From Pseudomonadota bacterium (GTDB lineage Bacteria > Pseudomonadota > Gammaproteobacteria > Xanthomonadales > Xanthomonadaceae): 42,437 nucleotides of DNA. Numbering within the stretch: position 1 is the stretch's first letter; each line of letters starts with the position of its first letter. The notes below the pieces were generated by a model that saw only the letters and a list, made by a program, of their open reading frames with translations, was not told where the DNA came from and searched no databases. The stretch lies in NCBI GenBank assembly GCA_023399815.1, contig JAEWOJ010000174.1, positions 1 through 42,437 of the forward strand, written 5' to 3'. Shown here piece by piece: positions 22,641 through 34,314 of the stretch. Both the position numbers and the translations under genes were made by a program.

Positions 22641-25526
22641 ATGATGTCCTTTCGCCACCAACAACCGCAGCGCCACCGCCTGGGAATGGCGCTCCTCATG
22701 GCCCTGGCCATGCCGGCCGCCGCGATGGCCTCCGGCGCCGCTCAGGCGCAGGAGGCGGAGCAGCTGTCGCCCCGCGAGGGCAGCAACGAGAGCGAAGCCG
22801 CGCGCACCCTGGACAAGGTCGAGGTCACCGGCTCGCGCATCAAGCGTGCCGAGGTCGAAGGCCCGTCGCCGGTAGTGGTGATCACCAGCGAGGACATCCG
22901 CAAACAGGGCTACAGCACGGTGGCCGAAACGCTGCAGACCCTGACCCAGTTCAACGGCGATGTCGTCGGCGGCGAGTTCAACGCCAGTTCCTCGCAGCCC
23001 GATGCCTCGTTCCTCAACCTGCGCGGCCTGGGCGTGGGCTACCAGTTGATCCTGCTCAATGGCAAGCGCATGACCGAATACGCGGCAAGTTCCGGTGCCG
23101 CGTCCACCGGTGTGAGCGTCGGCAGCATCCCGGCGGTGGTGGTCGAGCGCATCGAAGTACTCAACGGCGGCGCGTCGGCGATCTACGGTTCCGATGCGGT
23201 CGCCGGCGTGGTCAACATCGTCACCCGCGACAACTGGGAGGGCGACCACCTGCGCGTGCGCGGCGGCACCACGTCGCGGGGCGGCGGCGATACCGGGCAG
23301 TTCCAGTTCAGCGGCGGCAAGGCGTGGGAGCGCGGCAGCGTCACCTACGCATTCGAGCAGCTCAACCGCGAGCCGATCTTCTCCTGGCAGCGCGGCAACA
23401 TCATCCGTACCGGCATGAATGCGCCGGGCAACGCCGGCACCAACCGCCCCACCTTCGGGCTGGATACCGCGCTGATGGACGCCGGCTACAACGACTACTA
23501 CTGGCTGGGCCAGGACGGCCGGCTGCTCTACGCCGGCGACGTCGATCCGGATGCCGCGGCGGCAGCGCTGGAACATACCTGCCGCACCATGGGACGCAAT
23601 TACTTCCCGATGTACGGTTCGGCCAGCGCCGAGCGGCCCTATGCCTGCGGCAACGCCAACTACTACGATGGCGACACGCTGGCCAACAAATACGACAAGA
23701 CTTCGGCCTACGTGTCGGGCAGTTTCCGTTTCAACGACGCCGTGGAGGCCTATGGGCAGCTGCTGGTGCAGCGCTCGCGCAGCGAGGCCGCGCACCGCAC
23801 CAGCATGTACCTGTACAACGCCGGCAACGCCCATGACGTAGAGATCGGCCAGTTCGAATATTGGCGCGCGCTCGACCCCAACGACATCGGCGGCGCGCCG
23901 ATGCGCGTGTGGGACGAGACCACGATCAGCGCCAACGCCGGCGTCCGCGGCACCCTGGGCAGCCGTTTCGACTGGGATGCCAGCCTCAGCCTGTCGCGCG
24001 ACGAGATGAAGAGCAGCTGGAAGCAGCTGATCACCGACCGCGTGCACCGTTACCTGTTCGGCGAGGCGGTGGGCGAGGTCGATGGCGCGCCGCTGTACCA
24101 CATCGATCCTTCGGTGCTGTTCGGGCCGATCACGCCGCAGCAGTACGGGTCGATGGTGGACACCATCCGCAACCGCAACCTGTCGCAGACCGCGCAGGCG
24201 CAGTTCGTCCTCGGCGGCGCGCTGTTCGCGCTGCCGGCCGGCGACGTGGAGATGGCCTCGGTGTTCGAGGCCTCGCATTCGAAGTACGAACTGCGCCCGG
24301 ACCGGCGCAGCCTGAGCACCTACGAGGGCGCCGACAAGACCTTCAACCACACCGGCGTATCCGGCGGCGGGCCGCGCGACCGCTACGGCGCCGGCCTCGA
24401 GTTCCGCATCCCGCTGCTGCAGCGCCTGGTGGCGAACGTGGCCGGGCGCTGGGACAAGTACGACGACATCTCCGACGTGGGCGATGCGATCACCTGGCAG
24501 GCCAGCCTGGAATGGCGGCCGTTCGACAGCCTGCTGCTGCGCGCCAGCCGCCAGACCAGCTTCATGGCGCCGAACATCATGTGGCTGTATGGCGAGCCGG
24601 TGACCAACTACGACGATTACATCACCAACTACTACCTGTGCCGCGTCGACGGCCTGGACCTGACCACGACCGCCGGGCTGGCCCAGTGCGCCACCGACCA
24701 CCATGAAAGTGCCTGGTACGTGGAAGGCGGCAACAACAGCCGCCTGCACGAGGAGACCGCCACCTCCAACGGGCTGGGCATCGTCTGGGACGTCACCGAC
24801 AAGCTGTCGCTCAGCGCCGACTACTGGGAGATCAAGCTCAAGGGCAAGAGCCAGTACCTGGACACCGCGACCCTGATGAGCGAGAGCGCCAGCTGCCTGC
24901 TGGGACGGCGCGTCGATGGCACGCCCGTCGACCCGAACTCCGGTGCCTGCGCGATCTACCTCGACTACGTGCAGCGCGACGCGGCGGGCGGCGTCACCGG
25001 CTACTTCCTCGATGCGATCAACCAGGCCGGTGTGCGCACCAAGGGCGTGGACGCGAGCCTGAAATACGCCTGGAGCTGGGACAGGTTCGGCGATTTCAGT
25101 CTGAACGCCGGCTACAGCCGCACGCTGGGCTACGACGTGCAGGTCGCCGCCGGCGACCCGTGGCAGGACTACATGGGTTGCTCCTATGCGGCGACCTACA
25201 GCTGCGGCGACCAGCCGCTGGCGTTCCGTTCGCGCACCAACTGGACGCTGGGCTGGAACCGCGGCGACTGGTCCGCCAGCATGTACGGCTACCGCAACGG
25301 CGCGCGGGTGAACTACCAGGCCAGCGCCCATCTGCCGTCGTACGTGCAATGGAACGCGAGCCTGTCGAAGAAGATCACCGACAACGTGCGCCTGGGCGTG
25401 GACGTGACCAACCTGTTCGACCGCTACGGCCCGAAGGACGCGAGCATGACCTGGTATCCGTTCTACCAGAACATCTATGGCATCCAGGGCCGCGCGGTCT
25501 ATGTGAACCTGGACGTCGATTTCTGA
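22641..25526 (+). CDS. TonB-dependent receptor, VTGSRI type, probable peptide receptor
   Basis: A 961-residue outer-membrane receptor. A signal peptide ends near AQA, and the plug starts with LDKVEVTGSRIKRAEVEGPSPV. Further plug landmarks are EDIRKQGYSTVAETLQTL, FLNLRGLGVGYQLILLNGKR and NGGASAIYGSDAVAGVVNIV. A long barrel ends in the C-terminal phenylalanine of VNLDVDF. GGGAG before the ATG pair at 22641/22644 supports the start. Receptors of this subfamily often lie beside secreted S9 peptidases in Xanthomonadaceae, as here (next gene at 25721). The ligand is unknown; peptides are inferred from the neighbours. The gene is preceded by the 18-bp box and a long leader. Confidence 0.93.
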   Translation: MMSFRHQQPQRHRLGMALLMALAMPAAAMASGAAQAQEAEQLSPREGSNESEAARTLDKVEVTGSRIKRAEVEGPSPVVVITSEDIRKQGYSTVAETLQTLTQFNGDVVGGEFNASSSQPDASFLNLRGLGVGYQLILLNGKRMTEYAASSGAASTGVSVGSIPAVVVERIEVLNGGASAIYGSDAVAGVVNIVTRDNWEGDHLRVRGGTTSRGGGDTGQFQFSGGKAWERGSVTYAFEQLNREPIFSWQRGNIIRTGMNAPGNAGTNRPTFGLDTALMDAGYNDYYWLGQDGRLLYAGDVDPDAAAAALEHTCRTMGRNYFPMYGSASAERPYACGNANYYDGDTLANKYDKTSAYVSGSFRFNDAVEAYGQLLVQRSRSEAAHRTSMYLYNAGNAHDVEIGQFEYWRALDPNDIGGAPMRVWDETTISANAGVRGTLGSRFDWDASLSLSRDEMKSSWKQLITDRVHRYLFGEAVGEVDGAPLYHIDPSVLFGPITPQQYGSMVDTIRNRNLSQTAQAQFVLGGALFALPAGDVEMASVFEASHSKYELRPDRRSLSTYEGADKTFNHTGVSGGGPRDRYGAGLEFRIPLLQRLVANVAGRWDKYDDISDVGDAITWQASLEWRPFDSLLLRASRQTSFMAPNIMWLYGEPVTNYDDYITNYYLCRVDGLDLTTTAGLAQCATDHHESAWYVEGGNNSRLHEETATSNGLGIVWDVTDKLSLSADYWEIKLKGKSQYLDTATLMSESASCLLGRRVDGTPVDPNSGACAIYLDYVQRDAAGGVTGYFLDAINQAGVRTKGVDASLKYAWSWDRFGDFSLNAGYSRTLGYDVQVAAGDPWQDYMGCSYAATYSCGDQPLAFRSRTNWTLGWNRGDWSASMYGYRNGARVNYQASAHLPSYVQWNASLSKKITDNVRLGVDVTNLFDRYGPKDASMTWYPFYQNIYGIQGRAVYVNLDVDF

Positions 25527-25678
25527 TCCGGCATCGGAGGGGGGCGCCTGTGCGGCGTCCTGCCGCAGCCGCATGGACATCGCATTCCGGCTCCGGGCCC
25601 CTGATCGGGCATCGCTCCTTCCCGCATGCACGCGGCCCGGCACGACCAGGCCACGTGCATGCAACTCCATTGCATGGC

Positions 25679-25684
25679 TAGAAT
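25679..25684 (+). promoter_or_regulatory. Candidate -10 box of the first S9 peptidase
   Basis: TAGAAT lies 36 bases before the S9 peptidase ATG, in a GCATGGCTAGAATCGA context. No clear -35 hexamer was found. Confidence 0.4.
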
Positions 25685-25720
25685 CGACCTCGATGGAACG
25701 AGCGGCCAGCGAGGCATGGA

Positions 25721-27679
25721 ATGAAGACAGGACATTGGGGGCTGTTGCTGGCCCTGTCGCTATCGGCAGGGCAGGCGGATGCGGCGGTGGATCTGGGGCA
25801 GTTCGTCCGCAAGGATGAGTTCAACGAAATCAAGATTTCCCCTTCCGGGGAGTACTACGCGGCGACCGTGCCGCTGGAAGACAAGACTGCTTTGGCGATC
25901 TTCAGGCGGGCCGACCTCAAGCCTGCCGGTACGTTCATGCCGGTGCGCAACGCGCACGTGAACGATTTCGAATGGGTGAACGACCAGCGTGTGCTCATCG
26001 GCATCGCACAGAAGTTCGGCATGCTCGACCAGCCGCAACCGACGGGTGAGATCTATGCGATCAACGCCGATGGCGGGCAGGCCGATCTGCTGGTCGGCTT
26101 CCGGGTGCAGGGCAATGGTGCCGGGACCCGTATCCAGCCGAAGAAGGTCGAGGATGTGGCCGCGTTCCTGACCGATGTGCTGCCTGGGGACGACCGCCAT
26201 GCGGTGATCTCGGTATGGCCATTGCTGGGCGACGAGCCGTTCACGCGGGCGGAGCGGTTGGATGTGCGCAGTGGCCGCCGCACCACGCTGGCGCGCGCAC
26301 CGGTGCGGCGTGCCAGTTTCGTGACCGACAACGAGGGGGAAGTGCGGCTGGCATATGGCGCCGACGTGGACAACGCCAGCAAGCTGTATTACCGCGAAGC
26401 CGCGGGTACCGAGTGGCGCCAGGTCAATGACCAGAACGCGAGCAGGAGGATCGAGATCCCGCTGGGGTTTTCGCAGGACAACCGGCTGGCCTACCTGCAG
26501 GTGCGGGGTGGGGATGCCGGCACCGACCGCATCGTCGCCTGGGACCCCGCCACCAACACACGCACCACGGTACTGCATCACGCCGGTGCCGACCCGCTGT
26601 CGATCATCCATCGCAACGGCACCTCGATTCCGGTAGGCGCGCAGGTGATGGATGGACTGCATCGCAATCTTTTCTTCGATGACGCTTCGCCGGAAGCCCG
26701 CCAGTACCGCAGCCTGGAGGCGGCCTTTCCCGGCCAGTCCGTTCGGATTACTTCCAGCACCCGCGATGGTGCGCTGCTGTTGATCCGGGTGTGGTCGGGC
26801 AACAGCCCGGGCGATTTCTACCTGTTCGACACGGCGCAGAAGAAAGTGGCCCATGTGGTGAGCAGCGGCAGCTGGATCGACCCGGACAAGGCGGCCACCG
26901 TCGAGCCCTTCATCTTCAATGCCCGTGACGGACTTGCCGTCCATGGCTATCTGACCCGGCCGCGTGACGTGGCGGGAGCGCGGCCGATGGTGGTGATGCC
27001 GCACGGCGGGCCCTTCGGCATCTTCGATGCATGGCAGTACGACCGCGATGCGCAGATGCTGGCGGCCGCCGGCTATACCGTCATGCAGGTCAACTACCGG
27101 GGGTCGGGCAATTACGGCTGGGCGTTCCAGAATGCCGGCGCGCGCCAATGGGGCGGCACCATGCAGGACGATCTGACCGACGCGACGCGATGGGCGATCG
27201 AACAGGGCCACGCCGACCGGACGAAAGTCTGCATCTACGGTGCCAGCTATGGCGCCTATGCGGCGCTGATGGGGGTGGCGAAGGAGCCGTCGCTGTACCG
27301 CTGTGCGGCCGGCTACGTGGGGGTCTACGACCTGCCGATGATGCAGCGCGAGACCGGCCGCAAGCGCCGCAGCCTCGGAAACTGGTCCAGGGAGTGGGTG
27401 GGCGAGGACATGGCGGCCCTGACGGCCGTTTCGCCCAACCGCATGGCGGAGCGGATCAAGGTCCCGGTGTTCCTCGCGGCGGGTGGCGAGGACGAGATCG
27501 CGCCGGTCGAACATACCCGGATGATGGAAGCGGCGCTGAAGAAGGCCGGCGTCCCTGTCGAATCGTTGTACTACGACACCGAAGGCCATGGCTTCTATAC
27601 CGAGCCGCACCAGCGTGAGTACTACACCTGGCTGCTTGCGTTCCTCTCGCGACATCTTGGTGGCGACACCGCGAAGTAG
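25721..27679 (+). CDS. S9 family (prolyl oligopeptidase-like) peptidase, secreted
   Basis: A 652-residue peptidase with a signal peptide ending near ADA21. An N-terminal beta-propeller (about residues 25-390) gates an alpha/beta-hydrolase domain (about 400-652). The triad is Ser509 in GASYGAY, Asp591 in GGEDEIAP and His623 in EGHGFY. The family removes dipeptides or acylated residues from short peptides, here in the periplasm. GAGG lies a few bases upstream of the ATG at 25721. It follows the second receptor by 194 bases in the same direction, so it may be co-transcribed or use its own TAGAAT promoter. Lasso-peptide isopeptidases belong to a related S9 branch, but no lasso precursor or maturation gene is present. 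Confidence 0.93.
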   Translation: MKTGHWGLLLALSLSAGQADAAVDLGQFVRKDEFNEIKISPSGEYYAATVPLEDKTALAIFRRADLKPAGTFMPVRNAHVNDFEWVNDQRVLIGIAQKFGMLDQPQPTGEIYAINADGGQADLLVGFRVQGNGAGTRIQPKKVEDVAAFLTDVLPGDDRHAVISVWPLLGDEPFTRAERLDVRSGRRTTLARAPVRRASFVTDNEGEVRLAYGADVDNASKLYYREAAGTEWRQVNDQNASRRIEIPLGFSQDNRLAYLQVRGGDAGTDRIVAWDPATNTRTTVLHHAGADPLSIIHRNGTSIPVGAQVMDGLHRNLFFDDASPEARQYRSLEAAFPGQSVRITSSTRDGALLLIRVWSGNSPGDFYLFDTAQKKVAHVVSSGSWIDPDKAATVEPFIFNARDGLAVHGYLTRPRDVAGARPMVVMPHGGPFGIFDAWQYDRDAQMLAAAGYTVMQVNYRGSGNYGWAFQNAGARQWGGTMQDDLTDATRWAIEQGHADRTKVCIYGASYGAYAALMGVAKEPSLYRCAAGYVGVYDLPMMQRETGRKRRSLGNWSREWVGEDMAALTAVSPNRMAERIKVPVFLAAGGEDEIAPVEHTRMMEAALKKAGVPVESLYYDTEGHGFYTEPHQREYYTWLLAFLSRHLGGDTAK

Positions 27680-27705
27680 TCGTGGTGCATGGAGCGCAGC
27701 AAACA

Positions 27706-27729
27706 CAACGGCGCCGAAGGGCGCCGTTG
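27706..27729. terminator. Two-way terminator between S9 peptidase and POT genes
   Basis: Stem CAACGGCGCC/GGCGCCGTTG with loop GAAG, extended by one A-T pair. It lies between convergent genes and is followed by TCGTTT. Confidence 0.8.
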
Positions 27730-27751
27730 TCGTTTCCATCGTGGAGTGGCC

Positions 27752-29509
27752 TCAACGCACCCCGTGCATCATCCGCTTCAGCAGCGGCGAGGCGAGCAGG
27801 GCGAGCACGGCGCAGCCCAGGCCGATCCACATCAGCAGCCAGAACAGGTGTTCGTAGCGGGCGGCGGCCTGGGCGATGTCCATCACCTCGCCTTCGGGCA
27901 CGTCGATGGCGGCGAGCTTGCCGAACAGGGCGGCCAGGGTTTCGGAGAAGGCGGTGGCCAGGAACCAGGTGCCCATCATCAGGCTGACCACGCGCGGCGC
28001 GGCCAGCTGGGTGACGGCCGACAGGCCGACCGGCGACAGGCACATCTCGCCGATCTCCAGGACCAGGTAGGCCAGCACCAGCCACCACACGCTGGCCATC
28101 TGCCCGGTGGCGCCGACGTGCTGCGCGGCCAGCGCCAGCGGCACGAATGACAGCGCGCCGAACACCAGCCCGAACGAGGACTTCAGCGGCTTGGACGGAT
28201 CCAGCCCGCGCCGGTCCAGCCAGGCCCACAGCGCGGCGAACAGAGGTGCCAGCAGCACCAGGAACAGCGCGCCGAGGTAGGTCAGCGAACCGGCGGTCTG
28301 CGGCAGCACCAGGCAGTCGCGCACCAGCATCACCAGCATCGCCACGACGATGGCGGCGAACAGCATGCGCGGCGCATTCGAGGCGGGGTCGCGCTCGGAC
28401 AGGCGCGCGGCGACCACGAAACCCAGCGGCGCCAGCAGCAGCGAGGCGATCGACCACGGCAGCGGCGTGCCGTCGCGGACCACCAGCGACGGCACCAGGT
28501 CCTTGGTCAGCAGGCGGTCGGTGAAGGTGACCCATGAGCCGTAGGTCTGCTCGTACAGGGTGAAGAACACCAGCGCCATGAAGATCAGCGCCATCAGCGC
28601 GATCATCTGCTGGCGCTGCACCGGCGTGCAGCGGGTGCCGGTGAACCAGGCGAACCACAGCAGCACGCCGCCCAGCACCACGATCATCAGCATCAGCGCC
28701 AGGCTGATCTCGCCGCCCAGGGCGAATGCGCCGTTGGCCGCGGCCCACATCAGCGCCGCTACCGGCAGCACACCTGCGATGGCGAGCGCGTAGATCAGCC
28801 ATTCGCGCGGCAGCCCGGCCACGCGCTCGCGCAGTGTCGCCGGCTGTGGCGGTTCGGCGTGGTCCTGCAGGTACTTCTGGCCCCACAGGAACATCGCCAG
28901 GCCGACCAGCATGCCGATGCCGGCGGCGCCGAAGCCGTATTTCCAGCCATAGGCCTCGCCGAGGAAGCCGCAGACCAGCGAGGCGAACAGCGCGCCGAGG
29001 TTGATGCCGGCGTAGAACAGCGAGAAGCCCGAATCACGGCGCGGATCGTTTTCCGGATAGAGCTTGCCGACGATGGTGGAGATGTTGGGCTTGAGGAAAC
29101 CCACGCCCATGATGATCAGCGCCAGCGATAGGTAGGTCGCGCCCAGCGCGGTGTCGTCGCGCACCACCTCGCCGCCGACGCGGTGCGCCGCCTCGCCCTC
29201 GAAGGCCATGCCCAGGTGACCCAGCACCAGCAGGATGCCGCCGAACACCACCGCCTTGCGCATGCCCAGCCAACGGTCGGCGAGCAGGCCGCCGAACACC
29301 GGCACGCAGTACACCAGCCCGCCGTAGGCGCCGAGCAGGTCCAGCCCGGCCTTGTCGCCGAACAGGTGGTATTTGGTCAGGTAGAGCAGCAGCAGCGCCT
29401 TCATCCCGTAGAAGGAAAAACGCTCCCACATCTCGGTGAAGAAGCAGACGTAGACACCCTTGGGGTGGCCGAGGAAGTCGCTGGACGGGGAAGCGGTGGT
29501 GGCGTGCAT
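27752..29509 (-). CDS. POT/PTR2 family proton-coupled peptide transporter
   Basis: A 585-residue inner-membrane protein of the POT family, which imports di- and tripeptides with protons. The proton-coupling signature ExxER is present in FFTEMWERFSFYGMKALL near residue 25. The second family signature FSLFYAGINLGAL follows near residue 165, with many hydrophobic segments spread over the length. The frame is open upstream, but the ATG at 29509 (MHATTASPSSDFLGHPKG) fits the normal short N-terminus. The ribosome site is weak. The candidate promoter TATACT lies 29 bases ahead. It is divergent from the OPT transporter gene and convergent with the S9 peptidase, in keeping with uptake of peptidase products. 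Confidence 0.92.
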   Translation of the reverse strand: MHATTASPSSDFLGHPKGVYVCFFTEMWERFSFYGMKALLLLYLTKYHLFGDKAGLDLLGAYGGLVYCVPVFGGLLADRWLGMRKAVVFGGILLVLGHLGMAFEGEAAHRVGGEVVRDDTALGATYLSLALIIMGVGFLKPNISTIVGKLYPENDPRRDSGFSLFYAGINLGALFASLVCGFLGEAYGWKYGFGAAGIGMLVGLAMFLWGQKYLQDHAEPPQPATLRERVAGLPREWLIYALAIAGVLPVAALMWAAANGAFALGGEISLALMLMIVVLGGVLLWFAWFTGTRCTPVQRQQMIALMALIFMALVFFTLYEQTYGSWVTFTDRLLTKDLVPSLVVRDGTPLPWSIASLLLAPLGFVVAARLSERDPASNAPRMLFAAIVVAMLVMLVRDCLVLPQTAGSLTYLGALFLVLLAPLFAALWAWLDRRGLDPSKPLKSSFGLVFGALSFVPLALAAQHVGATGQMASVWWLVLAYLVLEIGEMCLSPVGLSAVTQLAAPRVVSLMMGTWFLATAFSETLAALFGKLAAIDVPEGEVMDIAQAAARYEHLFWLLMWIGLGCAVLALLASPLLKRMMHGVR

Positions 29510-29537
29510 CGGGGAGCCGGCTGCGGAATCGGCGGCA

Positions 29538-29543
29538 AGTATA
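29538..29543 (-). promoter_or_regulatory. Candidate -10 box of the POT gene
   Basis: TATACT on the minus strand lies about 29 bases before the POT start codon. The -35 region is not clear. Confidence 0.35.
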
Positions 29544-29798
29544 GGAGCCGGTGCGGAGTGGGGGCAGGCAATCCCGCCCCGCCACCGCCGGAGCAGCCTC
29601 AGTCGCGAAGAAGCTTTCCCGGCAAGGCTTCCCTGCCAAAGCGCATTCGCCAACGCCCCCTTCACGACTGAAGGTGCCCCTGCGGTTCCTTGCAGGCGGC
29701 TATGGGCTGCCGGCCGCCGCCCACATGCTGCGGCACGACTGGACTTGCCGTTGAGCGGACGCTAGCGTGGCAGCGTTTTTTGCCAGCGGGAAACCTTC

Positions 29799-31745
29799 AT
29801 GAACAATGCTGCACCTCCGCAGCTCACCTTCCGCGCGGTGGTCCTTGCCATCGTGCTGGCGGTCGTGCTGTCCGCCGCCAACGCCTATCTGGGCCTGTTC
29901 GCCGGCCTGACCGTGGCCACGGCCATTCCCGCCGCCGTCGTTTCGATGGGCGTGCTGCGCCTGCTCGGCGGCGGCACCATCCTGGAGAACAACATCGTCC
30001 AGACCGGCGCTTCGGCCGGTTCGTCGATCGCCGCGGGCGTGATCTTCACCATCCCGGCGCTGATCCTGATGGGCTACTGGCCGGACTTCAAATACTGGTG
30101 GGTGCTGGGCATCGCCGGTCTCGGCGGCCTGCTGGGCGTGCTGTTCTCGGTGCCGCTGCGGCGTTCGATGATCGTCGAGGACCCGCTGCCGTTCCCCGAA
30201 GGCAAGGCCGCGGCCGAAGTGCTCAAGGCCGGCGAAAACCCCGGCCCGGGGCTGAAGATCCTCGGCATTTCCGCCGCCATCGGCGGCTTGGTCAAGCTGG
30301 CGGCCGCCAACGGCCTGAAGGTCATTCCCGACAGCTGGGCGATCGCCGGTTATTTCGCCAACAACAAGGTGATCGGCTACCTCGGCACCGGCCTGTCGCC
30401 GGCGCTGCTGGGCGTGGGCTACATCGTCGGCCTGAACGTGGGCATCGTGGTGCTGTCCGGCGCGATCCTGTCCTGGCACATCGCCATCCCGCTGTACCAC
30501 GCCCTGTTCCTGGGCAGCGACCCGCAGCTGGCCGCCGGCATCGCCGGTGCGCCGGCAGCCGACGCGGCCTTCGCCATCTGGTCGTCCAAGATCCGCTTCC
30601 TCGGCGTCGGCGCGATGCTGGTGGGCGGGGTGTGGACCCTGTTCTCGCTGCGCAAGTCGCTGCTGGCCGGCATCAAGAGCGGCTTCGCCGCCGCGCGCAA
30701 GAGCGCCGGCGCCACGCAGCTGGCCGAGACCGAGCGCGACCTGCCGATGAAGTGGATGCTGGTGGCGCTGGTGCTGTTCGTGCTGCCGCTGCTGGCCCTG
30801 TACCAGGCCATCGTCGGCCAGTGGCACGTCAGCGTGCCGATGACGATCATCATGATCGTGGCCGGCTTCCTGTTCGTTTCGGTGTCCGGCTACCTGGCCG
30901 GCCTGGTCGGCTCGTCCAACAACCCGGTCTCGGGCATCACCATCGCCACCATCCTGTTCGCCTCGGTGGTGCTGCTGATGCTGCTGGGCGAGGGCGGCAA
31001 GGTGCAGGTCGGCGGCGCGCCGCTGGGCGCGGTGGCGGCGATCATGATCGGTGCGGTGGTGTGCTGCGCGGCTGCGGTCGGCGGCGACAACCTGCAGGAT
31101 CTCAAGACCGGCTACCTGGTCGGCGCCACGCCGTGGAAGCAGCAGCTGATGCTGGGCATCGGCGCGTTCTCCTGCGCCCTGATCATGGCGCCGGTGCTGA
31201 ACCTGCTGCAGGAGGCCTACGGCATCGGCTCCAAGACCCTGCCGGCGCCGCAGGCCAACCTGATGGCTTCGGTCGCCAAGGGCCTGTTCGGCGGCGAGCT
31301 GCCCTGGACCATGATCGTCATCGGCGGCGTCATCGGCGCGGTGGTGATCGCCATCGACGGCTGGCTGAAGAAGACCGGCAAGCGCTTCCGCGTGCCGGTG
31401 CTGGCCGCGGCCATCGGCATCTACCTGCCGCTGGAGCTGATGGTGCCGATCTTCCTCGGCGGCCTGCTGGCTCACCTGGTCGCGCGTTTCCACAAGGTGC
31501 ATCCCGACGACGAAGCCGGACTGGACCGCGTGCATCGCCCGGGCGTGCTGTTCTCGGCCGGCCTGATCACCGGCGAGGCGCTGATGGGCATCGCCATCGC
31601 CCTACCCATCGTTGTCACCCAGAACCCGGACGTGCTGGCGCTGCCGCTCAGCCTGGGCGCCGCGGCGCAGTGGGTGGGCCTGGCGGTGCTGTTCCTGGTC
31701 GGCTGGCTGCTGTACCGGGTTGGCAAGAAGGGCGAGCAGGCTTGA
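29799..31745 (+). CDS. OPT family oligopeptide transporter
   Basis: A 648-residue integral inner-membrane protein of the oligopeptide transporter family. It opens with TFRAVVLAIVLAVVLSAANA and YLGLFAGLTVATAIPAAV, followed by ENNIVQTGASAGSSIAAGV (about 63-81), both hallmarks of bacterial OPT proteins. VPLRRSMIVEDPLPFPEG and about 14 to 16 hydrophobic segments follow. Bacterial members carry oligopeptides or metal chelates; here peptidase neighbours favour peptides. The ATG at 29799 follows a GGGAAA purine stretch. It is divergent from the POT gene, and a long repeat follows its stop codon. Confidence 0.93.
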   Translation: MNNAAPPQLTFRAVVLAIVLAVVLSAANAYLGLFAGLTVATAIPAAVVSMGVLRLLGGGTILENNIVQTGASAGSSIAAGVIFTIPALILMGYWPDFKYWWVLGIAGLGGLLGVLFSVPLRRSMIVEDPLPFPEGKAAAEVLKAGENPGPGLKILGISAAIGGLVKLAAANGLKVIPDSWAIAGYFANNKVIGYLGTGLSPALLGVGYIVGLNVGIVVLSGAILSWHIAIPLYHALFLGSDPQLAAGIAGAPAADAAFAIWSSKIRFLGVGAMLVGGVWTLFSLRKSLLAGIKSGFAAARKSAGATQLAETERDLPMKWMLVALVLFVLPLLALYQAIVGQWHVSVPMTIIMIVAGFLFVSVSGYLAGLVGSSNNPVSGITIATILFASVVLLMLLGEGGKVQVGGAPLGAVAAIMIGAVVCCAAAVGGDNLQDLKTGYLVGATPWKQQLMLGIGAFSCALIMAPVLNLLQEAYGIGSKTLPAPQANLMASVAKGLFGGELPWTMIVIGGVIGAVVIAIDGWLKKTGKRFRVPVLAAAIGIYLPLELMVPIFLGGLLAHLVARFHKVHPDDEAGLDRVHRPGVLFSAGLITGEALMGIAIALPIVVTQNPDVLALPLSLGAAAQWVGLAVLFLVGWLLYRVGKKGEQA

Positions 31746-31755
31746 GCTTGATTTT

Positions 31756-31957
31756 CCTTCTCCCACCGGGAGAAGGTGCCCCGAAGGGGCGGATGAGGGG
31801 CGAACGCAGTCCATGATGGTTAACCATCGGGACTCCGTTGCCCTCACCCCAACCCCCGCTCCGCGCCCCGGCCCACGCCGGCGGCGTGGGCGCTCCAAGG
31901 CACGCGCGCCGGTGGCGCGCAAGCCGTGCCTTCCCGCCCCGATGGGAGAGGGGCTTG
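31756..31957. repeat. About 200-bp intergenic repeat, copy 1
   Basis: It begins with CTTCTCCCACCGGGAGAAGG, continues GTGCCCCGAAGGGGCGGATG, and ends with GCACGCGCGCCGGTGGCGCG, then GCAAGCCGTGCCTTCCCGCC and GATGGGAGAGGGGCTT. The same blocks in the same order occur at 37084-37342. The ends are roughly inverted (CTTCTCCC against GGGAGAGG). The middle differs between copies and here carries the palindrome GATGGTTAACCATC. It fills the gap between the OPT gene and the second S9 peptidase. Confidence 0.75.
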
Positions 31958-32036
31958 AGGGCATGACTTCATGCCTTTGCACGGCGGCGTCGCCGCCATC
32001 CATCATCCTTTTTCGTTATTTGCCGGGGGAAATCCC

Positions 32037-34103
<2,067 letters not shown>

Positions 34104-34111
34104 TGCAGGGC

Positions 34112-34136
34112 AAGGGCATGCCACCGGCATGCCCTT
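34112..34136 (+). terminator. Hairpin terminator after the second S9 peptidase
   Basis: Perfect 11-bp stem AAGGGCATGCC/GGCATGCCCTT with loop ACC, nine bases after the stop codon. There is only a short T-stretch downstream. Confidence 0.7.
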
Positions 34137-34314
34137 CGCGTTTCGGAGCGGCGGCGGGGATGCCGCCGCTCTCCGGTTTCCGGCCCTCTTTCCCGCGCGG
34201 GCTAAGGGGGCGATCCAAGCTGGCTGCGATCGCGCGCGTCCGCGTTCCGTTTCCGGAACAGGGGCAGGGCCGGAGGCAGCCATTCCCGGCACTCACGCAT
34301 CAAGGGGATAGACG

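Noticed and set aside
25721..27679. S9 peptidase next to a receptor as a lasso-peptide isopeptidase locus
   Set aside because: No lasso precursor, B protein or C protein is present nearby; an ordinary peptide-degrading role is simpler.
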